Assembly: GCF_003019675.1 (NCBI RefSeq)
Contig: NZ_CP028105.1
Span: 2,992,282 to 3,056,281 of the forward strand
DNA length: 64,000 nucleotides
Reading direction: 5' to 3'
From: Fusobacterium ulcerans
GTDB taxonomy: Bacteria > Fusobacteriota > Fusobacteriia > Fusobacteriales > Fusobacteriaceae
Below the pieces are notes generated by a model. The model searched no databases and was not told the DNA's origin. It saw nothing but the letters and a program-made list of their open reading frames with translations. The position numbers were made by a program, and so were the translations under genes. Positions 35,810 through 44,891 of the stretch are shown piece after piece (positions within the stretch are counted from its first letter, which is position 1; each line of letters begins with the position of its first letter).

Positions 35810-36538
35810 TTATTTATTCAAGACTTTCTCTAAAAATTCTTTTGTTCTTTCATGTTTTGGATTATCAAACAGCTCAGCAGGGGTAGTATCTTCTAATATA
35901 TCTCCTCTATCCATGAAGAATAATCTATTTGCAACATTTCTTGCAAATCCCATTTCATGTGTTACTATAAGCATTGTCATTCCCTCTTTTGCCAGTCCTC
36001 TCATAACATCCAAAACCTCTTTAATCATTTCTGGGTCAAGAGCAGATGTAGGCTCATCAAAAAGCATTACTTCCGGTTCCATGGCAAGAGCTCTCGCTAT
36101 AGCAATTCTTTGTTTCTGTCCTCCAGATAATTGATTAGGATAAGATGCTGCTTTCTCTCTCAATCCTACTTTATCTAATAGTGCCATTGCTTTTTTATCT
36201 GCCTCATCTTGAGAATAACCTTTCAATTTCATAGGTGAAAGAGTAAGATTTTCTAAAACTGTTTTATGTGGAAAAAGATTAAAATGCTGGAATACCATTC
36301 CCACTTTTTCACGTACTTTGTTAATATCAGTTTCTGAAGCCATAAGATCTTTACCTTTAAAATATATATGACCAGCTGTTGGTTCTTCAAGTCTGTTCAG
36401 GCATCTAAGGAAAGTAGATTTTCCACTTCCAGAAGGACCTATTATTGCTACAATATCTCCCTTATGTATTTCTGCACTTATATTTTTTAATACTTCTAAT
36501 TTTCCAAAGTTTTTATATAAATTAGCTACCTTAATCAC
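35810..36538 (-). CDS. Amino-acid ABC transporter ATPase (GlnQ type)
   Basis: A 242-residue ATP-binding subunit with Walker [10 protein letters not shown], the Q-loop [18 protein letters not shown], signature [15 protein letters not shown], Walker [15 protein letters not shown] and the H-loop VTHEMGFA. Length and the FPHKTVLEN motif identify the polar amino-acid uptake branch (GlnQ/HisP). It overlaps the permease gene by eight bases, so translation is coupled. Confidence 0.95.
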   Translation of the reverse strand: MIKVANLYKNFGKLEVLKNISAEIHKGDIVAIIGPSGSGKSTFLRCLNRLEEPTAGHIYFKGKDLMASETDINKVREKVGMVFQHFNLFPHKTVLENLTLSPMKLKGYSQDEADKKAMALLDKVGLREKAASYPNQLSGGQKQRIAIARALAMEPEVMLFDEPTSALDPEMIKEVLDVMRGLAKEGMTMLIVTHEMGFARNVANRLFFMDRGDILEDTTPAELFDNPKHERTKEFLEKVLNK

Positions 36539-37241
36539 TTACCTTCAACCCCTTTTCTATTCCTCTCATGAATTTAGTAAATACAGCTGTTAATATTAGA
36601 TATATCAGACCTACTGCCAGTAAAGGCTCTACTCCTCTGTATGTTTGGCTTGTAATGATATTTGCAGATCTCAATAAGTCTACTCCACCAATAAATCCTA
36701 CTATAGATGTTTCTTTCAACAAAGTAATAAATTCACTTACTAGTGCTGGAAGTATTTTCTTTATAGCTTGTGGAATAATTATTTCTTTCATTGCAATACC
36801 ATATGGCATCCCCAGAGCTCTTGCAGCTTCCATCTGTCCTTTGTCCAGTCCTTCTATACCAGCTCTTATTATTTCAGCAACATATGCTCCAGAGTTGATT
36901 CCGAAAGAAAGTCCAGCTATAACAAGTATAGGTGTATCTCTCAATGCTCCTACGAATATTAGGTTAGCAAGTATCATAAGCTGTACAACTGCTGGTGTTC
37001 CTCTTATAAGGTCTACATATGCAAATGCTAATGATGATAATGGATTAAATTTCTCCCATCCCTTTTTATGTTTTAATGGATAAAAATGCGACAGTTCCAT
37101 AAGAGCAATAAATATTCCTAATAGTACTCCAATTAATGCTGCCAACATAGTTGTTCCTATAGAGAAAGCCAGACCATTTACAATATACATGTATCTGTTT
37201 CCTCCTAAAAAAATATCTTTTAGTAATGCTAAATACTCCAT
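36531..37241 (-). CDS. Amino-acid ABC transporter permease
   Basis: A 236-residue inner-membrane permease of the HisMQ type with five hydrophobic segments and the coupling helix [29 protein letters not shown] in two pieces around residues 140-170. It forms the channel for the binding protein and ATPase encoded downstream. The start at 37241 (MEYLALL) follows GGGGGAACAA, whereas the earlier frame start at 37256 lies before that binding site. It is the first gene after a ~300-base leader with two terminators. Confidence 0.93.
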   Translation of the reverse strand: MEYLALLKDIFLGGNRYMYIVNGLAFSIGTTMLAALIGVLLGIFIALMELSHFYPLKHKKGWEKFNPLSSLAFAYVDLIRGTPAVVQLMILANLIFVGALRDTPILVIAGLSFGINSGAYVAEIIRAGIEGLDKGQMEAARALGMPYGIAMKEIIIPQAIKKILPALVSEFITLLKETSIVGFIGGVDLLRSANIITSQTYRGVEPLLAVGLIYLILTAVFTKFMRGIEKGLKVSD

Positions 37242-37282
37242 TTGTTCCCCCTTCATTATATTTAAATTTTTATTTTTTTTAT

Positions 37283-37317
37283 AAAAAAAGTACAGCCTTC
37301 AAAACAGGTCTGTACTT
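37283..37317 (-). terminator. Leader terminator 2 of the amino-acid ABC operon
   Basis: On the minus strand AAGTACAG and CTGTACTT pair around a GACCTGTTTTGAAGG-containing loop, followed by seven Ts. It lies 42 bases before the permease start, i.e. inside the leader. Confidence 0.8.
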
Positions 37318-37324
37318 AAACTCT

Positions 37325-37359
37325 TAAAAAAACAAAATCAATAGATAAATATCTATTGA
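37325..37359 (-). terminator. Leader terminator 1 of the amino-acid ABC operon
   Basis: On the minus strand TCAATAGATA and TATCTATTGA pair perfectly across a two-base loop, then TTTTGTTTTTTT. It precedes terminator 2 in the same leader. Confidence 0.8.
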
Positions 37360-37467
37360 CCATTCTCATTCTATACTCATGGAAACATATTAAAGAATAA
37401 AGATAATTTCCAATCTTTTCAAAGAAAGTTTAATTTTGATCAGCCAATTTTAAAGATAAGGTGATAT

Positions 37468-37515
37468 TCAATTTTCTATTAGTAGATTCCTTATCCTATT
37501 ATTCCTGAATTTCAT
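37468..37515 (-). CDS. Candidate 15-residue leader peptide
   Basis: A short ORF reading MKFRNNRIRNLLIEN, started by ATG nine bases after AAAGGGAG. It sits ~40 bases after the predicted transcription start and ~110 bases before two tandem terminators that precede the ABC transporter. Four of its 15 codons are Asn and three are Arg (all AGG). This is the layout of transcription attenuation by ribosome stalling. Asn would be a sensible signal given divergent asnA, but AAT is also common in AT-rich DNA. No peptide evidence exists here. Confidence 0.45.
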   Translation of the reverse strand: MKFRNNRIRNLLIEN

Positions 37516-37557
37516 TTTACTTTCTCCCTTTAACTTAGTTACTTTATATTTTTTATT

Positions 37558-37586
37558 ATTATACGCCATTACTTTTAAAAAGTCAA
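37558..37586 (-). promoter_or_regulatory. Promoter of the amino-acid ABC operon leader
   Basis: TTGACT and TATAAT on the minus strand with 17-base spacing, ~310 bases before the permease start. The match is near consensus. Confidence 0.75.
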
Positions 37587-37659
37587 TTCTTTTATTATGA
37601 TACTATTTTTTTAATAAAATATTTTTTTGAACTTTTTTTTCATTTTTTATTATTTGGTA

Positions 37660-37688
37660 TTGACATTGAACTAAAGTGGTGATATCAT
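37660..37688 (+). promoter_or_regulatory. Promoter of asnA
   Basis: TTGACA and TATCAT with 17-base spacing, ~48 bases before the asnA start; it diverges from the ABC operon promoter. Confidence 0.75.
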
Positions 37689-37735
37689 AGTAAATTATAT
37701 TGAAGTGATAATAATTTAATAAGGAAGTGATTAGA

Positions 37736-38719
37736 ATGAGTTACAAATCAAAATTAGACATCAGGCAGACGGAGGTCGCAATCAAACAAGTAAAAGATTT
37801 CTTTGAAAGGGAATTGGCTAAAGAACTAAATTTAACAAGAGTTTCAGCTCCATTATTCGTTAAACCAGAAAGCGGATTAAATGATAATTTGAATGGAATC
37901 GAAAGACCAGTAAGTTTTGTTACAAAAGCTGGAGATAAAGCTGAAATTGTTCACTCTTTAGCAAAATGGAAAAGAATGGCACTTCACAATTATAACTTCA
38001 ATATAGGAGAAGGACTATACACTGACATGAATGCTATTAGAAGAGATGAAGATACAGATTTCATCCACTCATATTATGTTGACCAATGGGATTGGGAAAA
38101 AATAATAGCTAAAGAAGACAGAAAAGAAGAAACATTGAAAGAGATAGTTTCTGGAATATATGAGGTATTCAAAAAAACTGAAGATTATGTTAATTCGCTA
38201 TATCCTGAACTGGACAAAAAGATACCTGAAAAAATAACATTTATTACTGCTCAGGAACTAGAAGATAAATATCCTCTGCTTACTCCAAAAGAAAGAGAAC
38301 ATGCAGCTGCTAAAGAATATGGTGCTGTGTTCCTTATGAAAATAGGAGGAACTCTTAACTCAGGAGAAAAACATGATGGAAGAGCACCTGACTATGATGA
38401 CTGGGAATTAAATGGAGATATAATTCTTAACTATGAACCTTTAGGAATTGGATTAGAGCTTTCATCTATGGGAATAAGAGTAGATGAGGATTCATTAGTA
38501 AAACAGTTGGAAATATCTGGCTGTGAAGACAGAAAAGAATTGGATTATCATAAAAAGCTTATTAACAAAGAGCTTCCATATACAGTTGGTGGAGGAATAG
38601 GACAATCTCGTATCTGTATGTTCTTCCTTGACAAACTTCATATAGGAGAAGTTCAAGCTTCTATGTGGCCAAAAGAAGTTCATGAGATCTGTAAAAAATT
38701 AAATATTCACCTTTTATAA
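37736..38719 (+). CDS. asnA: Aspartate--ammonia ligase (asparagine synthetase A)
   Basis: A 327-residue class II synthetase-like enzyme close to E. coli Asn[77 protein letters not shown] and [12 protein letters not shown]. It makes asparagine from aspartate, ammonia and ATP. The start at 37736 follows AAGGAAGTGATTAGA; a GTG nine bases earlier lies in that binding site. It is monocistronic and divergent from an amino-acid transporter whose leader may sense amino-acid supply. Confidence 0.95.
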   Translation: MSYKSKLDIRQTEVAIKQVKDFFERELAKELNLTRVSAPLFVKPESGLNDNLNGIERPVSFVTKAGDKAEIVHSLAKWKRMALHNYNFNIGEGLYTDMNAIRRDEDTDFIHSYYVDQWDWEKIIAKEDRKEETLKEIVSGIYEVFKKTEDYVNSLYPELDKKIPEKITFITAQELEDKYPLLTPKEREHAAAKEYGAVFLMKIGGTLNSGEKHDGRAPDYDDWELNGDIILNYEPLGIGLELSSMGIRVDEDSLVKQLEISGCEDRKELDYHKKLINKELPYTVGGGIGQSRICMFFLDKLHIGEVQASMWPKEVHEICKKLNIHLL

Positions 38720-38746
38720 GAATTTTAATAATTGTTTCATATTCAA

Positions 38747-38849
38747 AAAAGTTGATTAATTAGGCTTATTTCACTAAAAATCCAAAACTCGTTACACTCA
38801 AACAGTTGTATTTTTCAGCGTTCAATTTCGCTGTATTAATCTAACTTTA
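38747..38849. repeat. Imperfect foldback element
   Basis: AAAAGTTGATTAAT and ATTAATCTAACTT are inverted arms ~75 bases apart. The interior reads AAACTCGTTACACTCAAAC and CAGCGTTCAATTTCGCTG, the second part being a small hairpin. It has no coding potential and resembles dispersed intergenic repeats. Confidence 0.4.
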
Positions 38850-38902
38850 TCTCATAAATTACACAATTATTTAAGTTTTATAATGCTAAGATAAAGATAA
38901 AT

Positions 38903-38935
38903 GTCCTCTCATTTAATTGGGAGGATTTTCTTTTG
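38903..38935 (+). terminator. Terminator hairpin before the AEC gene
   Basis: TCCTC/GAGGA stem followed by TTTTCTTTT. It ends asnA read-through; the AEC promoter must overlap or follow it. Confidence 0.6.
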
Positions 38936-38983
38936 TAAAGAAATATGGTAAAATATTCTGATAAAACTAAGGGGGAGAGAAAA

Positions 38984-39898
38984 TTGATTACGTCTATTTT
39001 ATTGAAACAAATAATCACAATGTTTATGCTTATGGGGGTAGGTGCTGCACTTTATAAACTAAAATTCATAACGGATCAGGGAGCAAAGGAATTTGGAAAT
39101 GTTCTGCTTCGTATAATTATACCAAGTGTTATTGTGAAATCATATATAGTGGAATTTACTCCAGAAAAATTCAGAGATATGTGGATGTCTACTGGCCTTG
39201 CTCTTTTGGGACTTCTTCTGGCAATGGGTATCTCTGCCTATGTTTATGGAAAAAGAAAGCCAATTGAAAACTTTGCTTCTTCATACTCTAATGCAGGATT
39301 CATTGGAATTCCATTGACACAGGCAGTTTTTGGAAGTGAAGCAGTATTTTATGTAGCTGCTTATGTTACTCTTTTAAATCTATTTCAATGGACTTATGGT
39401 GTATTTGTAATGACTGGAGAAACTGAGAATATAAAGCCTAAAAATCTGATTGCTAATCCAATGCTGCTAAGTATGATAATAGGACTTATAATATTTCTTT
39501 TCTCTATACCTGTACCTGAAACAGTTGTGACTACAATAGGTTTTCTTGCTTCAATGAATACTCCTGTTGCTATGCTGGTATTGGGAATATTTCTTGCTAA
39601 AGCTGATATAAAAGATATTTTCTTTGATTACAAGATTTATCCATGTATGGCTATGCGTCTTTTAGTTATTCCATTGATAACTTTAGTAGTATTTTATTTC
39701 TTACCAATAAAGAATACTACTATGGTAATGTCGGTTCTTATTGCTGCCTGTACTTCTGTTGGTGGAAATATAGTAATCTTTGCACAGCAATATGATAGAA
39801 ATTATTTACTTGCTATAAAAACAGTTTGCTTGAGCACTATTCTTTCTATTGTTACAATACCATTATTTTTTATGGTTGTACAAATGTTATATATGTAG
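38984..39898 (+). CDS. AEC-family (auxin efflux carrier-like) transporter
   Basis: This ~304-residue inner-membrane transporter has about ten helices in two inverted repeats. Typical segments are SYSNAGFIGIPLTQAVFG and AACTSVGGNIVIFAQQYDRN. Bacterial AEC proteins carry malate, malonate or amino-acid-like anions; the substrate is unknown. The TTG at 38984 is preferred because GGGGGAG stands six bases before it. The in-frame ATG at 38945 has no binding site and lies within a TATGGTAAAAT promoter-like stretch. Confidence 0.85.
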   Translation: MITSILLKQIITMFMLMGVGAALYKLKFITDQGAKEFGNVLLRIIIPSVIVKSYIVEFTPEKFRDMWMSTGLALLGLLLAMGISAYVYGKRKPIENFASSYSNAGFIGIPLTQAVFGSEAVFYVAAYVTLLNLFQWTYGVFVMTGETENIKPKNLIANPMLLSMIIGLIIFLFSIPVPETVVTTIGFLASMNTPVAMLVLGIFLAKADIKDIFFDYKIYPCMAMRLLVIPLITLVVFYFLPIKNTTMVMSVLIAACTSVGGNIVIFAQQYDRNYLLAIKTVCLSTILSIVTIPLFFMVVQMLYM

Positions 39899-39907
39899 AA
39901 AATATTT

Positions 39908-40114
39908 AAAAATGGATGAAAAAAACTAGACTAAATTTTAGAAATTTGGAAATTAGAAAGATTTATGTAATTAATGAAGTGAATAAAATGTAAAAAACAG
40001 TATGTTTGAACATAGTGAGTTTACTGTTTTTAGTTTTAAGAACAAAATTAATAATAAATCTTTCTACTGGAAAATTTTAAAATTATATTTCTAGATATGA
40101 ATCATCCATTTTTT
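39908..40114. repeat. Long nested foldback element (MITE-like)
   Basis: The whole 207-base gap folds on itself. From outside in: AAAAATGGATGA with TCATCCATTTTTT; CTAGACTAAATTTTAGAAATTT with its partner ending TTTCTAGA; AGAAAGATTTAT with ATAAATCTTTCT; AAAACAGTA with TACTGTTTT. It overlaps the stop codon of the MATE gene. Shorter relatives occur at 11290, 25004 and 55915. Confidence 0.65.
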
Positions 40115-41441
40115 ACATATAACCATATTTCCCTTTCTCTCTTCTTATAAAAAACAGAGACACAAGAATAGATAATATCTCTGCAAAAGGAACTGCCAGC
40201 CATATTCCATTCACTTGAAATATCATTGGAAGAAAAAATATTCCCAATACTATAAATACCAGTGTTCTCATAAAAGAAATTACTGCTGAAATCTTTCCAT
40301 TAGATAATGCTGTAAACAGAGAAGAGGAAAATATATTATATCCAGCAAATATATATGCTATTGCAAATAGTGAGAATCCTTTTATTGCAATATTATATAC
40401 TTCTGTTCCCTCAGAAGCAAAAAATCCAACAATATATTTTGCAAATATCAAAGAAAGTAAAAATACTCCTACTGATGATCCCATAATAAGTTTTGAACAA
40501 ATTTTAAATATTCTTTTTAACTGCTTCTTATTTTGATTTCCATAGTTGTAACTTATAATTGGGGCTGTCCCCATAGAAAATCCCAGATACACTGCTATAA
40601 ATACAAACTGTGAGTAAAGTATTATAGTTATAGCTGCTACTCCCTTTTCTCCCATATATTTCATCATTACTATATTAAAAAGAAAAGTAACTACTCCACT
40701 GGAAATATCTGTAACCATTTCTGAAGAACCGTTTATACAACTTTCTATTAATGTTTTCCATTCTATTTTCACTTTCACAAAATATAAATTATTTCTCTTC
40801 TTTAAAAAATATACTATCCCAAATATTGAAATTATAAGATATCCTGATACTGTTGCTAATGCTGCTCCTATCATTCCCATTGCAAATGTTTTCATAAATA
40901 GATAATCTAATACAGCATTACTGATACCAGAGACAATAGTCATTCTCAATCCTAATTCTGGTCTTCCAGCTGTAATAAAAAAAGTTTGAAAAAGTATCTG
41001 CAATATGAAAAAAGGAGCAAAGAATATTATTATTTTCAAATAATCATAGGAATATTTTTCTAATGCTGGTGAAGCTCCTAAAAATCTTATAATCTCATTT
41101 AAAAATATATTTCCAAAGATAGAAATACAAATTCCTAGAAATATTCCAGTATACACTATGAGAGAAAAAGCATTTCTTGCTTCTTCATTTTTTCCCTCTC
41201 CCATTTTTTTTGCTATAATGGCACTTCCCCCAGCTGCAAACATAATAGCCAATGCATGAATAAAGCTGATAAATGGATAGGCTATATTCAGCCCTGAAAG
41301 TGCAGTTGTTCCAATGAATCTTGAAATAAATATTCCATCAACAATGGTATATAAAGACATAAACAGCATCATAATTATTGCTGGTACAGTAAATTTAATC
41401 AGTGATGATAAAGTAAATTTTTTTGATATTGTGTAACTCAT
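40113..41441 (-). CDS. MATE-family efflux transporter
   Basis: A 442-residue inner-membrane exporter with twelve helices in two halves; the first helix region reads PAIIMMLFMSLYTIVDGIFISRFIGTTALSGLN. MATE pumps use Na+ or H+ gradients to expel cationic drugs, dyes or metabolites. Length is usual (~440-460). GGAGGAAAAA precedes ATG. A MerR-type regulator is transcribed divergently 98 bases away, and such regulators commonly sense the pump's substrate. The stop codon lies within a foldback repeat that probably terminates it. Confidence 0.92.
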   Translation of the reverse strand: MSYTISKKFTLSSLIKFTVPAIIMMLFMSLYTIVDGIFISRFIGTTALSGLNIAYPFISFIHALAIMFAAGGSAIIAKKMGEGKNEEARNAFSLIVYTGIFLGICISIFGNIFLNEIIRFLGASPALEKYSYDYLKIIIFFAPFFILQILFQTFFITAGRPELGLRMTIVSGISNAVLDYLFMKTFAMGMIGAALATVSGYLIISIFGIVYFLKKRNNLYFVKVKIEWKTLIESCINGSSEMVTDISSGVVTFLFNIVMMKYMGEKGVAAITIILYSQFVFIAVYLGFSMGTAPIISYNYGNQNKKQLKRIFKICSKLIMGSSVGVFLLSLIFAKYIVGFFASEGTEVYNIAIKGFSLFAIAYIFAGYNIFSSSLFTALSNGKISAVISFMRTLVFIVLGIFFLPMIFQVNGIWLAVPFAEILSILVSLFFIRREKGKYGYM

Positions 41442-41467
41442 TTTTTCCTCCGTGTTCTATAAAACTA

Positions 41468-41496
41468 TTGAATTTATTTCTTACACTAGATATAAT
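41468..41496 (+). promoter_or_regulatory. Promoter of the MerR-type gene
   Basis: TTGAAT and TATAAT with 17-base spacing, followed by TATAAGGTAACTGGATA, a weak dyad of the kind bound by MerR regulators. Confidence 0.55.
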
Positions 41497-41538
41497 AAAG
41501 TATAAGGTAACTGGATAGTCAAGAGGAGAATGAAAATT

Positions 41539-42375
41539 ATGATAAACAAATCTAACTTATATTTTACAACAGGAGAATTTGCAAAACTTTTCAATGTAAG
41601 TAAGTCTACACTTTTTTATTATGATGAAGTAGGAGTATTTTCTCCCATTATAAGAGAGGAAAATGACTACAGATTTTATGCAGTAGAACAAATAGAGGTA
41701 TTTGAAGTTATAGTAACTTTGAAAGAACTTGGAATGTCTTTAAAAGATATAAAAGAATATATGGAAAATAGGACCCCAGAAAATTTTATTACTCTTATGG
41801 AGGAAAGAGAAAAAATAATAGATGAGAAAATAAGCTATTTGAAAGAAATCAAACAATTCTTTCGTAAGAAAGCTGATCTAGTAAGAGAAAGTTTATGTGT
41901 AGACACTAATAAAGTAGAGATAAAAGAATATCCAGATGAGTATCTTATTCCAATAAAAACTGAAATAAATAATGAAAAAGATATGGCTGTGTATCTGGCA
42001 AATCATATAAAATTCTGTGTAGATAAAAATATATACAGCCCACATCCTATAAGCGGTATGCAGGACTATGAAAATATTTCTAATGGGATTTACTATAAGT
42101 ATTTATCATTTTATACTAAGATTACTCCAGAACAGCTTCCTCTTTTACTAAGCAATAATGTCCCCTACATTTTAAAGAAGAAAGGAAAATATATTGTTGC
42201 TTATCACTCTAAAGGATACTATTCATTAGATGAAGTATATGATAAAATATTTAATTTCATAAAAGAAAATAATTTAGAAACTACAGGAAATTTCTATGAA
42301 GATGTCTTATTAGATGAGCTTTCTATAAAGGGTTATGAAAACTATATGGTGCAAATATCAATTCAGGTAAAATAA
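41539..42375 (+). CDS. MerR-family transcriptional regulator
   Basis: A 278-residue regulator: MerR winged HTH at residues ~5-75 (YFTTGEFAKLFNVSKSTLFYYDEVGVFSP), a linking helix (~80-110), then a ~150-residue effector domain resembling the BmrR/GyrI-like fold. Multidrug-binding MerR proteins of this form activate efflux genes, here presumably the divergent MATE pump. The second ATG at 41539 is preferred: the first at 41530 lies only two bases after AGAGGAG. No N-terminal cysteine cluster is present, so metal sensing is unlikely. Confidence 0.85.
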   Translation: MINKSNLYFTTGEFAKLFNVSKSTLFYYDEVGVFSPIIREENDYRFYAVEQIEVFEVIVTLKELGMSLKDIKEYMENRTPENFITLMEEREKIIDEKISYLKEIKQFFRKKADLVRESLCVDTNKVEIKEYPDEYLIPIKTEINNEKDMAVYLANHIKFCVDKNIYSPHPISGMQDYENISNGIYYKYLSFYTKITPEQLPLLLSNNVPYILKKKGKYIVAYHSKGYYSLDEVYDKIFNFIKENNLETTGNFYEDVLLDELSIKGYENYMVQISIQVK

Positions 42376-42448
42376 TTTAAGACTATGATATTTACAGTTC
42401 ATAGGTTATAATAATATTGAAGTAAAATATATTAAGAAGAGGTGTTTT

Positions 42449-43603
42449 ATGTTTAGATTAATAAAAAATGTTGAAGTATATTCTCCTAAATTTCTTGGAG
42501 CAAAGGATATCCTGTTCTATAACAACAAAATAGTAAAAATAGGAAATGATATAAATATTGATGGATTTGATTGTGAAGTTATAGATGGAACTGGGAAAAA
42601 AGCTATTCCAGGATATATTGACCAGCATATCCATATCACTGGTGGTGGTGGAGAAGGAAGTTTTAAAACTAGAGTTCCTGAAGCTCCATTATCTAAAATA
42701 GTTGAAGCTGGAGTTACTACTGTAGTTGGAGTACTTGGTACTGACAGTACTACAAGAAATGTAGAAAATCTTCTTGCTAAGGCTAAAAGTTTAAAAGAAG
42801 AAGGAATATCTTGCTATATTACAACTGGTGCATATGAATTTCCTTCACCAACTATTACTGGAACAGTAAAAAGAGATGTTACTTTTATTGAGGAAATAAT
42901 AGGAGTAAAACTTGCTATCTCTGACCACAGAGCTTCTTTCATCAATGAAGACATTCTTGAGGATTTAGGATCACAAGTGAGAACAGCTGGAATGTTTGCC
43001 AACAAAGCTGGAATAGTAGTACTTCATATGGGAGATGGAGACAGAATTCTTTCTCAGGTACTAAATGTAATAAAAGATTCTGAAATTCCTATTAAACATT
43101 TTATCCCTACACATGTAAACAGAAAAGCTGAAGTATTTGAAGCTGCTTTAGATTTTGCTAAAAGAGGAGGATATATTGATATAACTTCTTCATTTACAGA
43201 AGAGGACTACATGACAGCAGCAAGAGGAGTAGTTGCTGCCCAGAAAGCTGGAGTGCCTTTAGACCGTATTACATTCAGTTCTGATGGATATGGAAGTTTT
43301 TCAGATTATGACGCAGCAGGAAATCTTATCAGAATAGGAGCTTCTCCTATAGATACTGACCATGAGCAGATAGTAGAGCTTGTTAAAAAACATGGATTCT
43401 CTCTTGAAGATGCTCTGCAATTTCTTACAGTAAATCCTGCCAAAGCTCTGAAACTTTATCCTAATAAAGGAATACTGGCTGAAGACAGTGACGCTGATAT
43501 GATACTGTTAGATGAAAACCTAGATATCAATGATGTTTTTGCACTTGGAAAGCAATTTGTAAAAAATAAAAAGGTTATTGTAAAGGGAACATACGAAAAT
43601 TAA
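42449..43603 (+). CDS. iadA: Isoaspartyl dipeptidase (beta-aspartyl-dipeptidase)
   Basis: A 384-residue amidohydrolase with the IadA pattern: QHIHITGGGGEG (metal HxH), GVKLAISDHRAS (carbamylated Lys), VLHMGDG, IPTHVNR, FSSDGYGSF (catalytic Asp). It cleaves beta-aspartyl dipeptides that arise from damaged proteins, releasing aspartate. Length matches E. coli IadA (~390). AAGAGGTGTTTT precedes ATG. The next gene, a YkvA-type protein, starts 18 bases later and is probably co-transcribed. Confidence 0.93.
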   Translation: MFRLIKNVEVYSPKFLGAKDILFYNNKIVKIGNDINIDGFDCEVIDGTGKKAIPGYIDQHIHITGGGGEGSFKTRVPEAPLSKIVEAGVTTVVGVLGTDSTTRNVENLLAKAKSLKEEGISCYITTGAYEFPSPTITGTVKRDVTFIEEIIGVKLAISDHRASFINEDILEDLGSQVRTAGMFANKAGIVVLHMGDGDRILSQVLNVIKDSEIPIKHFIPTHVNRKAEVFEAALDFAKRGGYIDITSSFTEEDYMTAARGVVAAQKAGVPLDRITFSSDGYGSFSDYDAAGNLIRIGASPIDTDHEQIVELVKKHGFSLEDALQFLTVNPAKALKLYPNKGILAEDSDADMILLDENLDINDVFALGKQFVKNKKVIVKGTYEN

Positions 43604-43621
43604 TTTGCAGCAGGAGGGGAT

Positions 43622-44026
43622 ATGTCAGAAAAAAATATCAATGAAGAAGATATTAATCTTGAAGATAAAAAATATCAGGAAAAATATGATGAAAAAACTT
43701 TTCTTAATAAATTGGGAAGTGTTGTAAAAAAAGTAGGGCTAAAAGGAGTTTACTATATATTGATTCTTTATTTTACTATGAAGAAGAAAGGTATTCCTCC
43801 AAAGGAAAAATCAATAATAATAGGAGCCTTAGGATATTTTATTCTCCCTCTGGATATTCTGCCAGATATTACTCCATTAGTTGGATACACTGATGACTTA
43901 ATAGCATTAGGACTGGCTCTTGCTAAAGTAGCCCCATATATTGATGATGAAGTAAAAGCTAAAGCTAAAAGTGCAGTGCAAAAACTTTTTAAAACTACTG
44001 ATGAAGAATTAGATAAATTTCTATAA
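43622..44026 (+). CDS. YkvA/DUF1232-family membrane protein
   Basis: A 134-residue protein with an acidic N-terminal ~45 residues and the DUF1232 core: KEKSIIIGALGYFILPLDILPDITPLVGYTDDL in two pieces at ~60-100, containing one or two hydrophobic helices. The role of this family is unknown. AGGAGGGGAT precedes ATG. It follows iadA closely, so co-expression is likely, but no functional link is clear. Confidence 0.85.
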   Translation: MSEKNINEEDINLEDKKYQEKYDEKTFLNKLGSVVKKVGLKGVYYILILYFTMKKKGIPPKEKSIIIGALGYFILPLDILPDITPLVGYTDDLIALGLALAKVAPYIDDEVKAKAKSAVQKLFKTTDEELDKFL

Positions 44027-44114
44027 CAATGAAATAATAAAAAAGTTAGTTATATTTATACTCATATTAAGTAAATGAGATATGATAGTTAATCAGAATT
44101 TAGAAAGGATATGA

Positions 44115-44687
44115 ATGAATATATTAAAACTTGAAACAGATAGATTTATATTAAGAAATTTTGAGAAAAAAGATATTGAAGCCTTATATTTTCTTTTGAA
44201 AGACACAGAAGTTAATACTTTTTTGCCATGGTTTCCTGTAAAAACGCTGGAAGAAGCAAAGATATTTTTTGAAAAACGATTAAAAAACCAGAAATATAGT
44301 ATGGCAATTTGTTTACAAGATAATGACTATCCAATTGGATATGTAAAAGCAGAAATAGATGATAGTTATGATTTTGGTTATGCACTTCGTAAAGAATTTT
44401 GGCATAAAGGAATTGTTACTGAAGCAAGTAAGGCACTTGTTGAATTATTAAAAAAAGATGGTATTCCATATATTACTGCTACACATGATAAAAATAATCC
44501 TAGAAGTGGCAATATTATGCAACAGTTAGGTATGAAATATTGTTATTCATTTAAGGAACAATGGCAGCCCAAAAATATCCTAGTTACTTTTAGAATGTAT
44601 CAATTAAATTTTGATGGGCAAGAAAACAGAGTATATAAAAAATATTGGAATCTTTATGATGAACATTTTATAGAAACAGAAATATAA
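44115..44687 (+). CDS. GNAT-family acetyltransferase (RimJ/RimL-like)
   Basis: A 190-residue protein starting LKLETDRFILRNFEKKDIEAL, the usual RimJ/RimL opening. The acetyl-CoA loop region is RKEFWHKGIVTEASKAL, with the late ATHDKNNPRSGNIMQQLGMKY strand. The family acetylates protein N-termini or small amines; the target is unknown. The extra ~25 C-terminal residues (NRVYKKYWNLYDEHFIETEI) fall outside the fold. AAAGGATATGA precedes ATG. Confidence 0.88.
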   Translation: MNILKLETDRFILRNFEKKDIEALYFLLKDTEVNTFLPWFPVKTLEEAKIFFEKRLKNQKYSMAICLQDNDYPIGYVKAEIDDSYDFGYALRKEFWHKGIVTEASKALVELLKKDGIPYITATHDKNNPRSGNIMQQLGMKYCYSFKEQWQPKNILVTFRMYQLNFDGQENRVYKKYWNLYDEHFIETEI

Positions 44688-44746
44688 ATATTTTTAGCAG
44701 TTCCACTTTACTTAACTGATTAATAATATAAGACTCATTTTTCGCA

Positions 44747-44773
44747 ATTAGAAAAGAAGATGTTTTTCTAATA
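44747..44773. repeat. Small hairpin
   Basis: ATTAGAAAA and TTTTCTAAT are inverted arms around seven bases, downstream of the GNAT gene. Confidence 0.45.
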
Positions 44774-44793
44774 TAAATAGTGAGATTTTAAAC

Positions 44794-44827
44794 AATTAGG
44801 GCAGTTAAAATTTTAACTGCCCTAATT
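44794..44827. terminator. Perfect 34-base palindrome
   Basis: AATTAGGGCAGTTAAAA and its exact inverted copy meet with no spacer. It lies between converging genes and likely ends transcription on both strands, although T-runs are short. Confidence 0.65.
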
Positions 44828-44891
44828 ATTGATATATAATGCTGGAATTTCTAAAAGTAAATATCCATTTAAGGATATCCTATTTTCATAA

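Noticed and set aside
37257-37560. T-box riboswitch before the amino-acid ABC operon
   Set aside because: No AGGGTGGNACCGCG antiterminator consensus could be found; the leader ORF and tandem terminators fit attenuation better.
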